From NCBI GenBank assembly GCA_964363685.1, contig CAYIJG010000022.1, forward strand, positions 1-12,745: a stretch of 12,745 nucleotides of DNA, given 5' to 3'. The translations under genes were made by a program, and so were the position numbers. Shown one piece after another: positions 1 through 3,994 of the stretch. The notes below the pieces were generated by a model that was given only the letters and a program-made list of their open reading frames with translations, was not told where the DNA came from and ran no database searches. The DNA is from XYD2-FULL-39-9 sp964363685. GTDB lineage: Bacteria; Patescibacteriota; Patescibacteriia; Magasanikbacterales; GWA2-37-8. How positions within the stretch are numbered: position 1 is the first letter of the stretch; the number at the start of each line of letters is the position of its first letter.

Positions 1-528
1 AATATTTATTCCACCCACGGTATTACCACTCGCATGTTCCGCCCAATTGGCACTGGTATAATCTGCTACATTGGCATCTTTTCTTTGCAAAGAAAAATGG
101 GTGGCCGGAATATAGGTAAACTTTTCTACAGAATTTCCTTCCGCATCTTCCAAACCAATTTCCTCTCCGCTTTCATTGAGAGTAAAAGATGAATCAAAAA
201 TAGAACCAAGAAAATTTGGATAATCCAAAAGAAACTGACTATCATCTTGGGCAATTATCGCATACTCCCCAGGCGCTATTACCGAATCTGTAGTTGAAGT
301 AGTTATTTTGTGATTTTGCGACGCGCCATTTTCTTCCCAAAGTTTCCAGTCAGCCATATCAACCTGCTCGCTACCCTTATTCCAAATTTCAATCCATTCA
401 TGCCCGCTGGCTTCGTAGGCTCCAATTTCAGTGATAACAATATCTGTGTTAGCCGCCAGAACTTTTCCAAAAATTAAAACCCCTCCCAGTAATATTAAAA
501 AAACAAAAAAATAATTCCTCCTTTTCAT
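1..528 (-). CDS. Secreted lamin-tail-domain (LTD) protein, partial (C-terminus outside window)
   Basis: The open frame on the minus strand begins at an ATG at 528 and runs uninterrupted for 176 codons off the left edge, so the C-terminus is missing. The product starts with a classic signal peptide: MKRRN, a hydrophobic stretch at residues 6-21, and a likely cleavage after VLA or LAA near residue 25. The mature part opens with DIVITEIGAYEASG, then HEWIEIWNKG and DWKLWEENG, which is the lamin-tail-domain pattern (hxxIxEI...EWIEIxN...DxxDWxL). LTDs are beta-sandwich domains often found on secreted bacterial proteins and nucleases; nothing visible here gives a catalytic activity. There is no SD upstream, but AGGAGG lies at codons 3-4 just inside the gene. 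A promoter with an extended -10 lies about 45 bases upstream. The domain call is by motif recognition and is fairly secure; the role is unknown. Confidence 0.8.
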   Translation of the reverse strand, partial: MKRRNYFFVFLILLGGVLIFGKVLAANTDIVITEIGAYEASGHEWIEIWNKGSEQVDMADWKLWEENGASQNHKITTSTTDSVIAPGEYAIIAQDDSQFLLDYPNFLGSIFDSSFTLNESGEEIGLEDAEGNSVEKFTYIPATHFSLQRKDANVADYTSANWAEHASGNTVGGINI

Positions 529-570
529 ATTTATAAAAACCAAATTATTTTTACTAACTAAGACTAAATA

Positions 571-601
571 ATTATACCATTTATTATATGCCGAGTGTCA
601 A
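571..601 (-). promoter_or_regulatory. Promoter of the LTD gene
   Basis: On the minus strand TTGACA (601-596) and TATAAT (576-571) are separated by 19 bases. The spacer is longer than ideal, but the -10 carries an upstream TG (TGGTATAAT), an extended -10. The start of transcription would be near 564, giving a leader of about 36 bases without an SD. The 15 bases from TGG through TATAAT to ATTTA recur at the promoter at 1801-1829. Confidence 0.65.
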
Positions 602-628
602 GATTTTTGTATTAAAAATAATCAAAAT

Positions 629-658
629 AAAAACATCCCACTTTCGTGGAATGTTTTT
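629..658. terminator. Bidirectional intrinsic terminator hairpin
   Basis: AAAAACAT-c-CCAC, loop tttc, GTGG-a-ATGTTTTT forms a 12-bp stem with one C/A mismatch. The stem has A5 on one side and T5 on the other, and further T-rich sequence follows on the minus strand. It probably ends the leftward transcript of the small gene at 788-1159 before the LTD promoter. Confidence 0.7.
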
Positions 659-670
659 AAAAATATTTTC

Positions 671-730
671 TGAGACCGCCGTACATATAAATGCAAACTT
701 TTGTATTCATATGTACGGCGGCGGATCTCA
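671..730. repeat. Long imperfect hairpin downstream of the GC-rich gene at 788-1159
   Basis: The 13-base arms CCGCCGTACATAT (676-688) and ATATGTACGGCGG (709-721) pair perfectly. Inward, pairing continues as AAT/ATT and CAAA/TTTG across single mismatches to a 2-base loop. Outward, TGAG pairs with CTCA across unequal internal loops. On the minus strand, the coding strand of the upstream gene, it is followed by GAAAATATTTTT, so it may serve as a terminator or 3' protective structure. It is one of several long hairpins with small internal mismatches in this window. Confidence 0.7.
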
Positions 731-787
731 GAGTTGCTGATCCACCGCCGCACCCGAAGAGCTTGAAGCCACTTCGGCGGGGGCGGG

Positions 788-1159
788 TCACCGCGTCGAC
801 GCCAGCTTGAACGCGGGCGACGGGGAGAGCGAGAAGTCGCACTCCCACCCGCTCCTGGTCGAGAGGCGAGGGTCGTCCTTCTTGACGAAGAGCGTGATGC
901 TCTCCGGCAGGCTGTTGACGATCGGACGGACCTTGTCCGCAGCGAAGCTGCTGACACCGCGCCGGCAGTTGAACACCGCGTTCTGGATCTGGCGGATCTT
1001 GGCCTGGATGCCGCTGTTCGACAGGCCGCAGTTCCCCTCGCACTTGTACCCGATGGTCGGGGCGGTGATGATCGTGATCACGTCGGCACTGACGGGCTTG
1101 ACGGTGGCGAGGGTGATGAGGGTGATGAGGGACACGAGAAAGCTGATCGAACGGGTCAC
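788..1159 (-). CDS. Small GC-rich secreted protein of unknown function
   Basis: This 123-residue product begins at a GTG (1159). That start is favoured because GGAGG (1170-1166) lies 6 bases upstream and because the protein begins with a signal peptide: MTRS, hydrophobic SFLVSLITLITLATV, and probable cleavage after PVSA at about residue 25. The mature part has four cysteines (KCEGNC, FNC, WEC), suggesting two disulfides outside the cytoplasm. No family is recognised. The coding sequence is markedly GC-rich, with almost every third position G or C, unlike the AT-rich housekeeping genes. It has its own promoter (1289-1317), a structured leader with a hairpin at 1206-1256, and hairpins downstream (671-730, 629-658), so it is a self-contained leftward unit. 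An opposite-strand frame at 807-1235 is longer but lacks SD and promoter. Real coding on the minus strand is likely; the function is unknown. Confidence 0.68.
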   Translation of the reverse strand: MTRSISFLVSLITLITLATVKPVSADVITIITAPTIGYKCEGNCGLSNSGIQAKIRQIQNAVFNCRRGVSSFAADKVRPIVNSLPESITLFVKKDDPRLSTRSGWECDFSLSPSPAFKLASTR

Positions 1160-1205
1160 GGGGAGCCTCCAAGGGTTGTCTCGGCGCCTACCAACGATGG
1201 TGGCA

Positions 1206-1256
1206 TTGCCGAGGGAAAAGAAACCGCTAATTTAACGAGTTCTTTTCCCCTGGCAA
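1206..1256. repeat. Leader hairpin of the gene at 788-1159
   Basis: TTGCC (1206-1210) pairs with GGCAA (1252-1256). GGGAAAAGAA (1213-1222) pairs with TTCTTTTCCC (1240-1249), and CG pairs with CG further in. The stems are joined by symmetrical internal loops (ga/ct, ac/ag, c/a). The hairpin lies inside the roughly 120-base 5' leader of the leftward small gene, ending about 36 bases before its SD, so it could act in RNA stability or regulation. Confidence 0.65.
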
Positions 1257-1288
1257 GGCCTAATTAGCTATTAAAAGAGCAACAGACT

Positions 1289-1317
1289 AGTATACACCAA
1301 AAGAAGGGTTTTGTCAA
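1289..1317 (-). promoter_or_regulatory. Promoter of the GC-rich gene at 788-1159
   Basis: On the minus strand TTGACA (1317-1312), a 17-base spacer and TATACT (1294-1289) form a near-consensus sigma-70 promoter, with transcription starting near 1282. The -10 sits in TATACTAGT, a 9-base string also found at the core of the two palindromes at 1672-1693 and 1773-1798, which hints at a shared regulator. Confidence 0.75.
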
Positions 1318-1404
1318 TCCCCCATAGAGAGTGATAACACTTTTTTGGCTAATTATAAACAAATTTGCTAAAAAATCTACATCCAACTGTCCGTCGTTGT
1401 CCGT

Positions 1405-1572
1405 GCGAGCCTTTAAATTACGAGGCAAGCAGACAGAGACGAACCGGAGCGGTCCCGACTTGTCGGGATCTGCCCTGCTGTTTGACCCCGCCCCGCAACT
1501 GCGGGGCGGGGGAGTTCAGGGCGGAAGTGACGGTCGAGTCCTGTCTGACTCCGAGTAATTTTACCAGCTCGC
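1405..1572. other. Multibranched foldback element (possible structured RNA or palindromic mobile element)
   Basis: Nested complementary blocks span the whole stretch. GCGAGC (1405-1410) pairs with GCTCGC (1567-1572), AAATTAC (1415-1421) with GTAATTT (1555-1561), CAGACAG (1430-1436) with CTGTCTG (1541-1547), and ACCG (1443-1446) with CGGT (1531-1534). Inside are a hairpin at 1453-1468 (TCCCGA, loop CTTG, TCGGGA) and a stem GCCCTG/CAGGGC (1472-1477 with 1517-1522). That stem encloses an 11-bp perfect GC hairpin at 1486-1511 with loop AACT. Two open frames here (1331-1610) look like by-products. Promoters for this stretch are weak on both strands, so I cannot say whether it is transcribed or in which direction. 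Confidence 0.6.
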
Positions 1573-1582
1573 GATTCTTTCT

Positions 1583-1607
1583 GACCCTTTCTTATAAAGA
1601 AAGGGTC
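1583..1607. terminator. Perfect 11-bp hairpin, terminator-like
   Basis: GACCCTTTCTT, loop ATA, AAGAAAGGGTC. The pairing is perfect but no strong T-run follows on either strand, so a terminator role is only possible. It directly follows the foldback element. Confidence 0.4.
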
Positions 1608-1650
1608 TAATAAGAGTAATTTTGGTTACAAAAGGTGGAATATAAATTTT

Positions 1651-1735
1651 TGTGGATAAAAAATATTAATTTTGTATATACTAGTGTATACAACTGTGGA
1701 TAACTAGGTGTATAAGTCCACAGTAATGGGGATAA
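1651..1735 (+). promoter_or_regulatory. Cluster of DnaA-box-like sites (possible origin or DnaA-regulated region)
   Basis: TGTGGATAA occurs exactly at 1651-1659 and 1695-1703, which is the reverse complement of the consensus DnaA box TTATCCACA. TGGGGATAA (8 of 9) occurs at 1727-1735. All three have the same orientation, with start-to-start spacings of 44 and 32 bases, close to whole helical turns. The flank (1640-1690) is strongly AT-rich, as a duplex-unwinding region would be. dnaN lies in the same window, about 9.5 kb away. dnaA is not seen, so this could equally be a DnaA-controlled promoter region for the RNA that follows. Confidence 0.5.
1672..1693. promoter_or_regulatory. Operator-like palindrome 1
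   Basis: The arms TTGTATA and TATACAA flank a core ACTAGT, each separated from it by one unmatched base. The same architecture is repeated at 1773-1798, 103 bases further on (centre to centre, about ten helical turns), which suggests a dimeric repressor able to bind both sites. Confidence 0.55.
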
Positions 1736-1772
1736 CTTACCCACCTACTTTGCTAATCCTAGCCAAAACAAA

Positions 1773-1798
1773 GTTTGTATATACTAGTTTATACAAAC
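1773..1798. promoter_or_regulatory. Operator-like palindrome 2, abutting the -35 of the structured RNA gene
   Basis: This is a 26-base inverted repeat: arms GTTTGTATA and TATACAAAC around the core ACTAGT, with only one non-pairing position on each side. It ends two bases before the TTGACA at 1801, so a bound protein would be well placed to control that promoter. No candidate regulator gene is in the window. Confidence 0.6.
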
Positions 1799-1800
1799 AG

Positions 1801-1829
1801 TTGACAAAAGTGAAAAAAACTGGTATAAT
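1801..1829 (+). promoter_or_regulatory. Perfect consensus sigma-70 promoter of the structured RNA
   Basis: TTGACA (1801-1806), exactly 17 bases, TATAAT (1824-1829), with an upstream TG in TGGTATAAT. Both hexamers match the consensus fully. Transcription would start near 1836, at the first base of a stable hairpin, with no SD or long ORF following. Confidence 0.85.
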
Positions 1830-1835
1830 TATTTA

Positions 1836-2179
1836 TGTAGAGTTCTTCTGCTCTACACTTTTACAAATGTGTGTTCCTTAGCACACCAAGACCATCAAAC
1901 TGCAAAAAAGAAAGCGGGCGAACAACTGCTAACTACATAAAGTAGAAAAGCAATGGCGCGCCCAACTTCTTCCAGGGTAACCTCCATTTAGTCACGGCCT
2001 TCGGGCCACGACAGGGGGCTCCACCCCCAAGCGGTTGAGGTCAAGTTCATATGCTCCTAGGTCGCTAGCGTACCAGTTCCCCGCAAGGGGGAAGGTACCT
2101 CACCTTCGTAGCATCAATCAAAGGCGATTTGCCTCCTGTACCAAAAAAGTTTTGATCCAGAAGGGTGATCGCCTTTTTT
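1836..2179 (+). ncRNA. Unclassified structured RNA, about 344 nt
   Basis: The span runs from a consensus promoter to an intrinsic terminator and contains no ORF longer than a dozen codons from the obvious ATG (1953). Helices readable in order: TGTAGAG/CTCTACA (1836-1857); GTGTG/CACAC (1869-1886); GGGCG/CGCCC (1916-1963) enclosing TGCT/AGCA and CTAC/GTAG; GTC-ac-GGCC, loop TTCG, GGCC-ac-GAC (1991-2012); GGGGG/CCCCC (2014-2028); and ATGCT/AGCAT (2051-2114) enclosing GTACC/GGTAC and TTCCCC, loop GCAA, GGGG. TGAGGT (2036-2041) could alternatively pair with ACCTCA (2097-2102). I looked for and did not find the conserved signatures of RNase P RNA, tmRNA, SRP RNA or a T-box. The terminal hairpin (2120-2176) ends the unit. 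A high-abundance RNA is likely; its identity is unknown. Confidence 0.65.
2120..2179 (+). terminator. Terminator hairpin of the structured RNA
   Basis: AAAGGCGAT (2120-2128) pairs with ATCGCCTTT (2168-2176) and is followed by a T-run to 2179. The stem continues inward as CCT/AGG, CTG/CAG and CAAAA/TTTTG to loop aag, with symmetrical internal loops (ttg/gtg, c/a, tac/atc). It is much longer than a usual terminator, so it may also be a functional domain of the RNA. Confidence 0.8.
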
Positions 2180-2192
2180 AATTGTTTTTATA

Positions 2193-2221
2193 TTGACAAA
2201 CAGACGTATTATTGATAATAT
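2193..2221 (+). promoter_or_regulatory. Promoter of the GC-rich gene at 2458-2871
   Basis: TTGACA (2193-2198), 17-base spacer, TAATAT (2216-2221). It lies directly behind the terminator of the structured RNA, so the two units are separate. The predicted start near 2228 gives a leader of about 230 bases. Confidence 0.7.
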
Positions 2222-2241
2222 CTGTTATTACTATAATTATT

Positions 2242-2424
2242 CTTTCAATTATCGCCTCTAAACAATAGAGCCGATTGAGAAAGTGGTAATAAAGCCTAGT
2301 AATATAGGTAAATACCCATTTCAAAAGAGCGTTGTTCGTTCAAAAAAGCCATAAACCAACGCGCGTATAAGCAATAATACTTTTTTATGATTATTTATAT
2401 GCGCGTTGGACTTCCCGGCGCGGG
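2242..2424 (+). promoter_or_regulatory. Long structured 5' leader with four hairpins
   Basis: The leader folds into a hairpin at 2242-2283 (CTTTCAAT with ATTG..GAAAG, enclosing CTCTA/TAGAG). Next is a hairpin at 2285-2316 (GGTA/TACC enclosing CCTA/TAGG). A long imperfect hairpin follows at 2356-2409, where CCAACGCGC pairs with GCGCGTTGG and continues through TATAA across wobbles and single mismatches to a T-rich loop. Last is CCCG-gcg-CGGG at 2414-2424. A leader this long and structured before a 137-residue gene suggests RNA-based control or a separate small RNA; no known riboswitch consensus is recognised. Confidence 0.55.
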
Positions 2425-2457
2425 CTTACCCTGCCTAGTGGGTTGGAAACACTGGTC

Positions 2458-2871
2458 ATGACGGAAAAAAACTTCGATACCCGCTTCCTGGTCTTGGTTT
2501 CCCTCCTCGCTATTCTGGCGTTCGGAGGCATGGGCGCTCTCATGCAACGCTGTTCCGCAACACGCCACACGCCCATCAGGCAGAACTTCTACTGCGACTC
2601 GAGGTTGCAGCTGATGGTCGGCCTGGACGAGCCGGTCATCGTCGAGGGGGACCCCGTCTGGTGCCGACAGCCACTGCCAGAGGAGGAGGAACCCCTCCTG
2701 CTGAAAGCAATATGTGTTTGCAAAGAATGGGGCGAGGCCGCCTTCAGCCGACAGATCATCTGCCGACCAGAAGGTGGGTGCACCCCCTCCCACGCCTGGA
2801 TGACGAAGGGAGAGTATCAGAAGCTCTTCCCCATGATCCGCCCCAGCGACGAGCTGTGGCTACCACCATGA
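2458..2871 (+). CDS. Small GC-rich membrane-anchored or secreted Cys-rich protein, unknown function
   Basis: From the ATG at 2458 this encodes 137 residues; a TTG at 2443 would add five residues but has no better support. The N-terminus MTEKNFDTR is followed by a hydrophobic segment at residues 10-29 (FLVLVSLLAILAFGG...), a signal anchor or signal peptide. The remainder is polar with seven cysteines (MQRC, FYC, VWC, ICVC, IIC, GGC), which would suit disulfides outside the cytoplasm. An acidic proline-rich stretch (PLPEEEEP) lies in the middle. The start codon lacks a clear SD. No family is recognised. The sequence is GC-rich with G/C-ending codons, like the gene at 788-1159. It sits between its own promoter with a long structured leader and a strong downstream hairpin (2874-2917). 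Coding is likely because the frame is clean, ends right before the terminator and has an export signal. Confidence 0.65.
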   Translation: MTEKNFDTRFLVLVSLLAILAFGGMGALMQRCSATRHTPIRQNFYCDSRLQLMVGLDEPVIVEGDPVWCRQPLPEEEEPLLLKAICVCKEWGEAAFSRQIICRPEGGCTPSHAWMTKGEYQKLFPMIRPSDELWLPP

Positions 2872-2873
2872 AC

Positions 2874-2930
2874 AACGCTCACGCCCTTGGCCTCTACAAG
2901 CCGAGGGCGTTTGCGTTATGGGCCATTTTT
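2874..2930 (+). terminator. Terminator of the GC-rich gene at 2458-2871
   Basis: AACGC (2874-2878) pairs with GCGTT (2913-2917) and ACGCCCTTGGC (2881-2891) with GCCGAGGGCGT (2900-2910), across a 2x2 internal loop. The hairpin starts three bases after the stop codon. A T5 run follows at 2926-2930, eight bases past the stem, a little far for a canonical terminator. Confidence 0.65.
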
Positions 2931-2934
2931 AATA

Positions 2935-2963
2935 TTGACAAACCCGCCTTCCACTGTTAGAAT
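2935..2963 (+). promoter_or_regulatory. Upstream promoter of the TraR/DksA-lspA unit
   Basis: TTGACA (2935-2940), 17-base spacer, TAGAAT (2958-2963). The start of transcription would be near 2970, only a few bases before the terminator-like hairpin at 2978-3008, so read-through would be needed to reach the gene at 3046. Confidence 0.65.
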
Positions 2964-2977
2964 ACTCCCGCTTAGCA

Positions 2978-3008
2978 AAAGACAGTCACCCTGACTGCTT
3001 TCTTTTTT
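2978..3008 (+). terminator. Promoter-proximal terminator/attenuator-like hairpin
   Basis: AAAG-a-CAGTCA, loop CCC, TGACTG-CTTT, followed by cTTTTTT (3003-3008). This has the form of an intrinsic terminator but lies immediately downstream of the promoter at 2935-2963. It may attenuate the operon or end a transcript of only about 38 nt. Confidence 0.6.
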
Positions 3009-3021
3009 CTAAGACATCCTG

Positions 3022-3027
3022 TATAAT
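3022..3027 (+). promoter_or_regulatory. Second -10 element (TATAAT) directly upstream of the TraR/DksA-type gene
   Basis: A perfect TATAAT lies 18 bases before the ATG, with only a weak -35 (TTTCTT near 2999). A start near 3034 would give a very short A-rich leader with no SD, bypassing the attenuator-like hairpin. Confidence 0.45.
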
Positions 3028-3045
3028 AAACCCATAATAAAAAAT

Positions 3046-3420
3046 ATGACTAAGGTAAAATCACAATTTTCTGATGCTTTCCTCAAAAAAGTTGAGGCGC
3101 TTATTTTGGCAGAAAAAGCCAAGCTAGAAAAAGAACTAGAGAAATTTTCTGATAAAAAAGGCGGGGAAGTTTTTCCTGACTACGGCGACCAAGAAGATGA
3201 AAATGCCGCTGAAGTTGCTGATTATGTGGTAAATATTTCTCTTAAAGAGAATTTAGGAAAAACTCTGCGCGATGCCAACAAGGCTCTAGAGAAATTAAAA
3301 AAGGGTGATTATGGTATTTGTAAATATTGCCACAAACCAATTGAAGAAAAACGTCTTCTCGCCAGACCGACTTCCAGTTCTTGCATGAGTTGTAAAAAAA
3401 CCATCAATCAAGAAGTGTAA
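3046..3420 (+). CDS. TraR/DksA family C4 zinc-finger protein
   Basis: This 124-residue protein has an N-terminal helical, probably coiled-coil half (residues 5-90, rich in Lys and Glu). The C-terminus is a four-cysteine zinc finger: C92-KY-C95 and C113-MS-C116, separated by 17 residues, in the family context YGICKYCHKPI...LARP. The stretch GDQEDENAAE is common in the short TraR/DksA proteins of this group. By family knowledge such proteins bind RNA polymerase through the secondary channel and tune transcription; whether this one works with ppGpp cannot be read here. The start ATG has no SD and a short A-rich leader. It is followed 8 bases later by lspA, suggesting co-transcription, although a terminator-like hairpin lies in the first codons of lspA. 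The family call is firm; the exact role is inferred. Confidence 0.9.
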   Translation: MTKVKSQFSDAFLKKVEALILAEKAKLEKELEKFSDKKGGEVFPDYGDQEDENAAEVADYVVNISLKENLGKTLRDANKALEKLKKGDYGICKYCHKPIEEKRLLARPTSSSCMSCKKTINQEV

Positions 3421-3428
3421 ACAATTCT

Positions 3429-3872
3429 ATGTATCTCAAAAAGGCCCGTTTAATAATTTTTATCAGCGGGCTTTTTTTGTTGGCTGATAGATTTTTGAAG
3501 TGGCAGGCTTTAAATGATTGGACACAGTCGCATTTGTTTAATCGCTATTTTGGTTGGCAACCTTTTTTTAATAAAGGTGTTGCTTTTAGCCTGTCTATCC
3601 CCTATCAAGTTACTCTGATTTTTAGCTTACCTATTATTATTTTAGTTTTATATTTGCTTATAACAGAATGGAAAAAAGAAAATAAAAATTTACTGTTACT
3701 TACAGCTTGGTCACTTATTTTTGCCGGCGCTATCTCAAATTTTTTTGATAGAATTATATATAAACATGTAATTGATTATTTCTTGATCACTACAGCCATC
3801 ATAAATATTAGTGATATAATGATAGTGATGGGATTGATTTTGTATTTATTGAATTTTAAAAAAATAAAATAG
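3429..3872 (+). CDS. lspA: Signal peptidase II (prolipoprotein signal peptidase)
   Basis: This 147-residue integral membrane protein has four hydrophobic segments, near the usual LspA size. Conserved blocks: ADRFLKW (D20, K24), FNKGVAFS (residues 47-54, matching NxGxAF), GAISNFFDR (N104, D107) and NISD (N126, D129). D107 and D129 correspond to the catalytic aspartate pair of this aspartyl protease, which cleaves the signal peptide of lipoproteins in front of the lipidated cysteine. The usual GN in GNxxDR is SN here, and the usual NxAD is NISD; both are conservative. The start ATG lies 8 bases after the upstream stop, without an SD. Codons 4-17 overlap a terminator-like hairpin (3438-3478). 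The lipoprotein substrates are not in the window; none of the small secreted proteins shows a lipobox. Confidence 0.92.
   Translation: MYLKKARLIIFISGLFLLADRFLKWQALNDWTQSHLFNRYFGWQPFFNKGVAFSLSIPYQVTLIFSLPIIILVLYLLITEWKKENKNLLLLTAWSLIFAGAISNFFDRIIYKHVIDYFLITTAIINISDIMIVMGLILYLLNFKKIK
3438..3478 (+). terminator. Terminator-like hairpin inside the 5' end of lspA
   Basis: GCCCG (3444-3448) pairs with CGGGC (3467-3471) over an 18-base AT-rich loop. The stem is extended by A5 (3438-3442) opposite a T7 run (3472-3478) across a bulged G. It lies wholly within lspA codons 4-17, so it could limit transcription of lspA relative to the TraR/DksA-type gene when translation is low. Confidence 0.55.
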
Positions 3873-3880
3873 CAATCGCT

Positions 3881-3948
3881 TGTCATCCTGAACTTGTTTC
3901 AGGATCTCCTGGTATATTATGGGATGCTGAAATAAATTCAGCATGACA
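3881..3948. repeat. REP-like double-hairpin intergenic repeat
   Basis: The outer arms TGTCAT and ATGACA enclose two hairpins: CCTGAA, loop cttg, TTTCAGG, and GCTGAA, loop ataaa, TTCAGC. The motif TGTCATCCTGAAC..GTTTCAGGATC is a familiar type of dispersed palindromic repeat in bacterial genomes. It fills the gap between lspA and the ComM-type gene; copy number elsewhere cannot be judged from the window. Confidence 0.7.
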
Positions 3949-3994
3949 GTTACCCTGCTTTCACATTTCACCTTTTAACTTTAGACTACGCTCT

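Noticed and set aside
807..1235. Longer plus-strand frame (142 codons) opposite the GC-rich secreted gene
   Set aside because: It has no SD or promoter and reads as the antisense of a gene that has a signal peptide, SD, promoter and terminator. Long antisense frames are expected in GC-rich DNA.
1331..1610. Two overlapping short plus-strand frames across the foldback element
   Set aside because: They run through the self-complementary arms, lack an SD, and their sequence is fully explained by the nested pairing.
1836..2179. tmRNA, RNase P RNA or SRP RNA
   Set aside because: No tRNA-like ends or tag frame ending as expected for tmRNA, no GAGGAAAGTC-type block of RNase P, and no GGAAG..GCAGC-type tip of SRP RNA. 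A divergent member cannot be excluded without a covariance search.
2356..2409. Integron attC-like site (imperfect palindrome ending in GTTGGAC, which fits GTTRRRY)
   Set aside because: The partner box does not fit RYYYAAC, other cassette hairpins do not carry the boxes, and no integron integrase is in the window.
2443..2457. TTG start five codons upstream of the gene at 2458
   Set aside because: It falls in a possible small hairpin (ACCC/GGGT) and has no SD; the ATG at 2458 directly precedes the charged start of the signal anchor.
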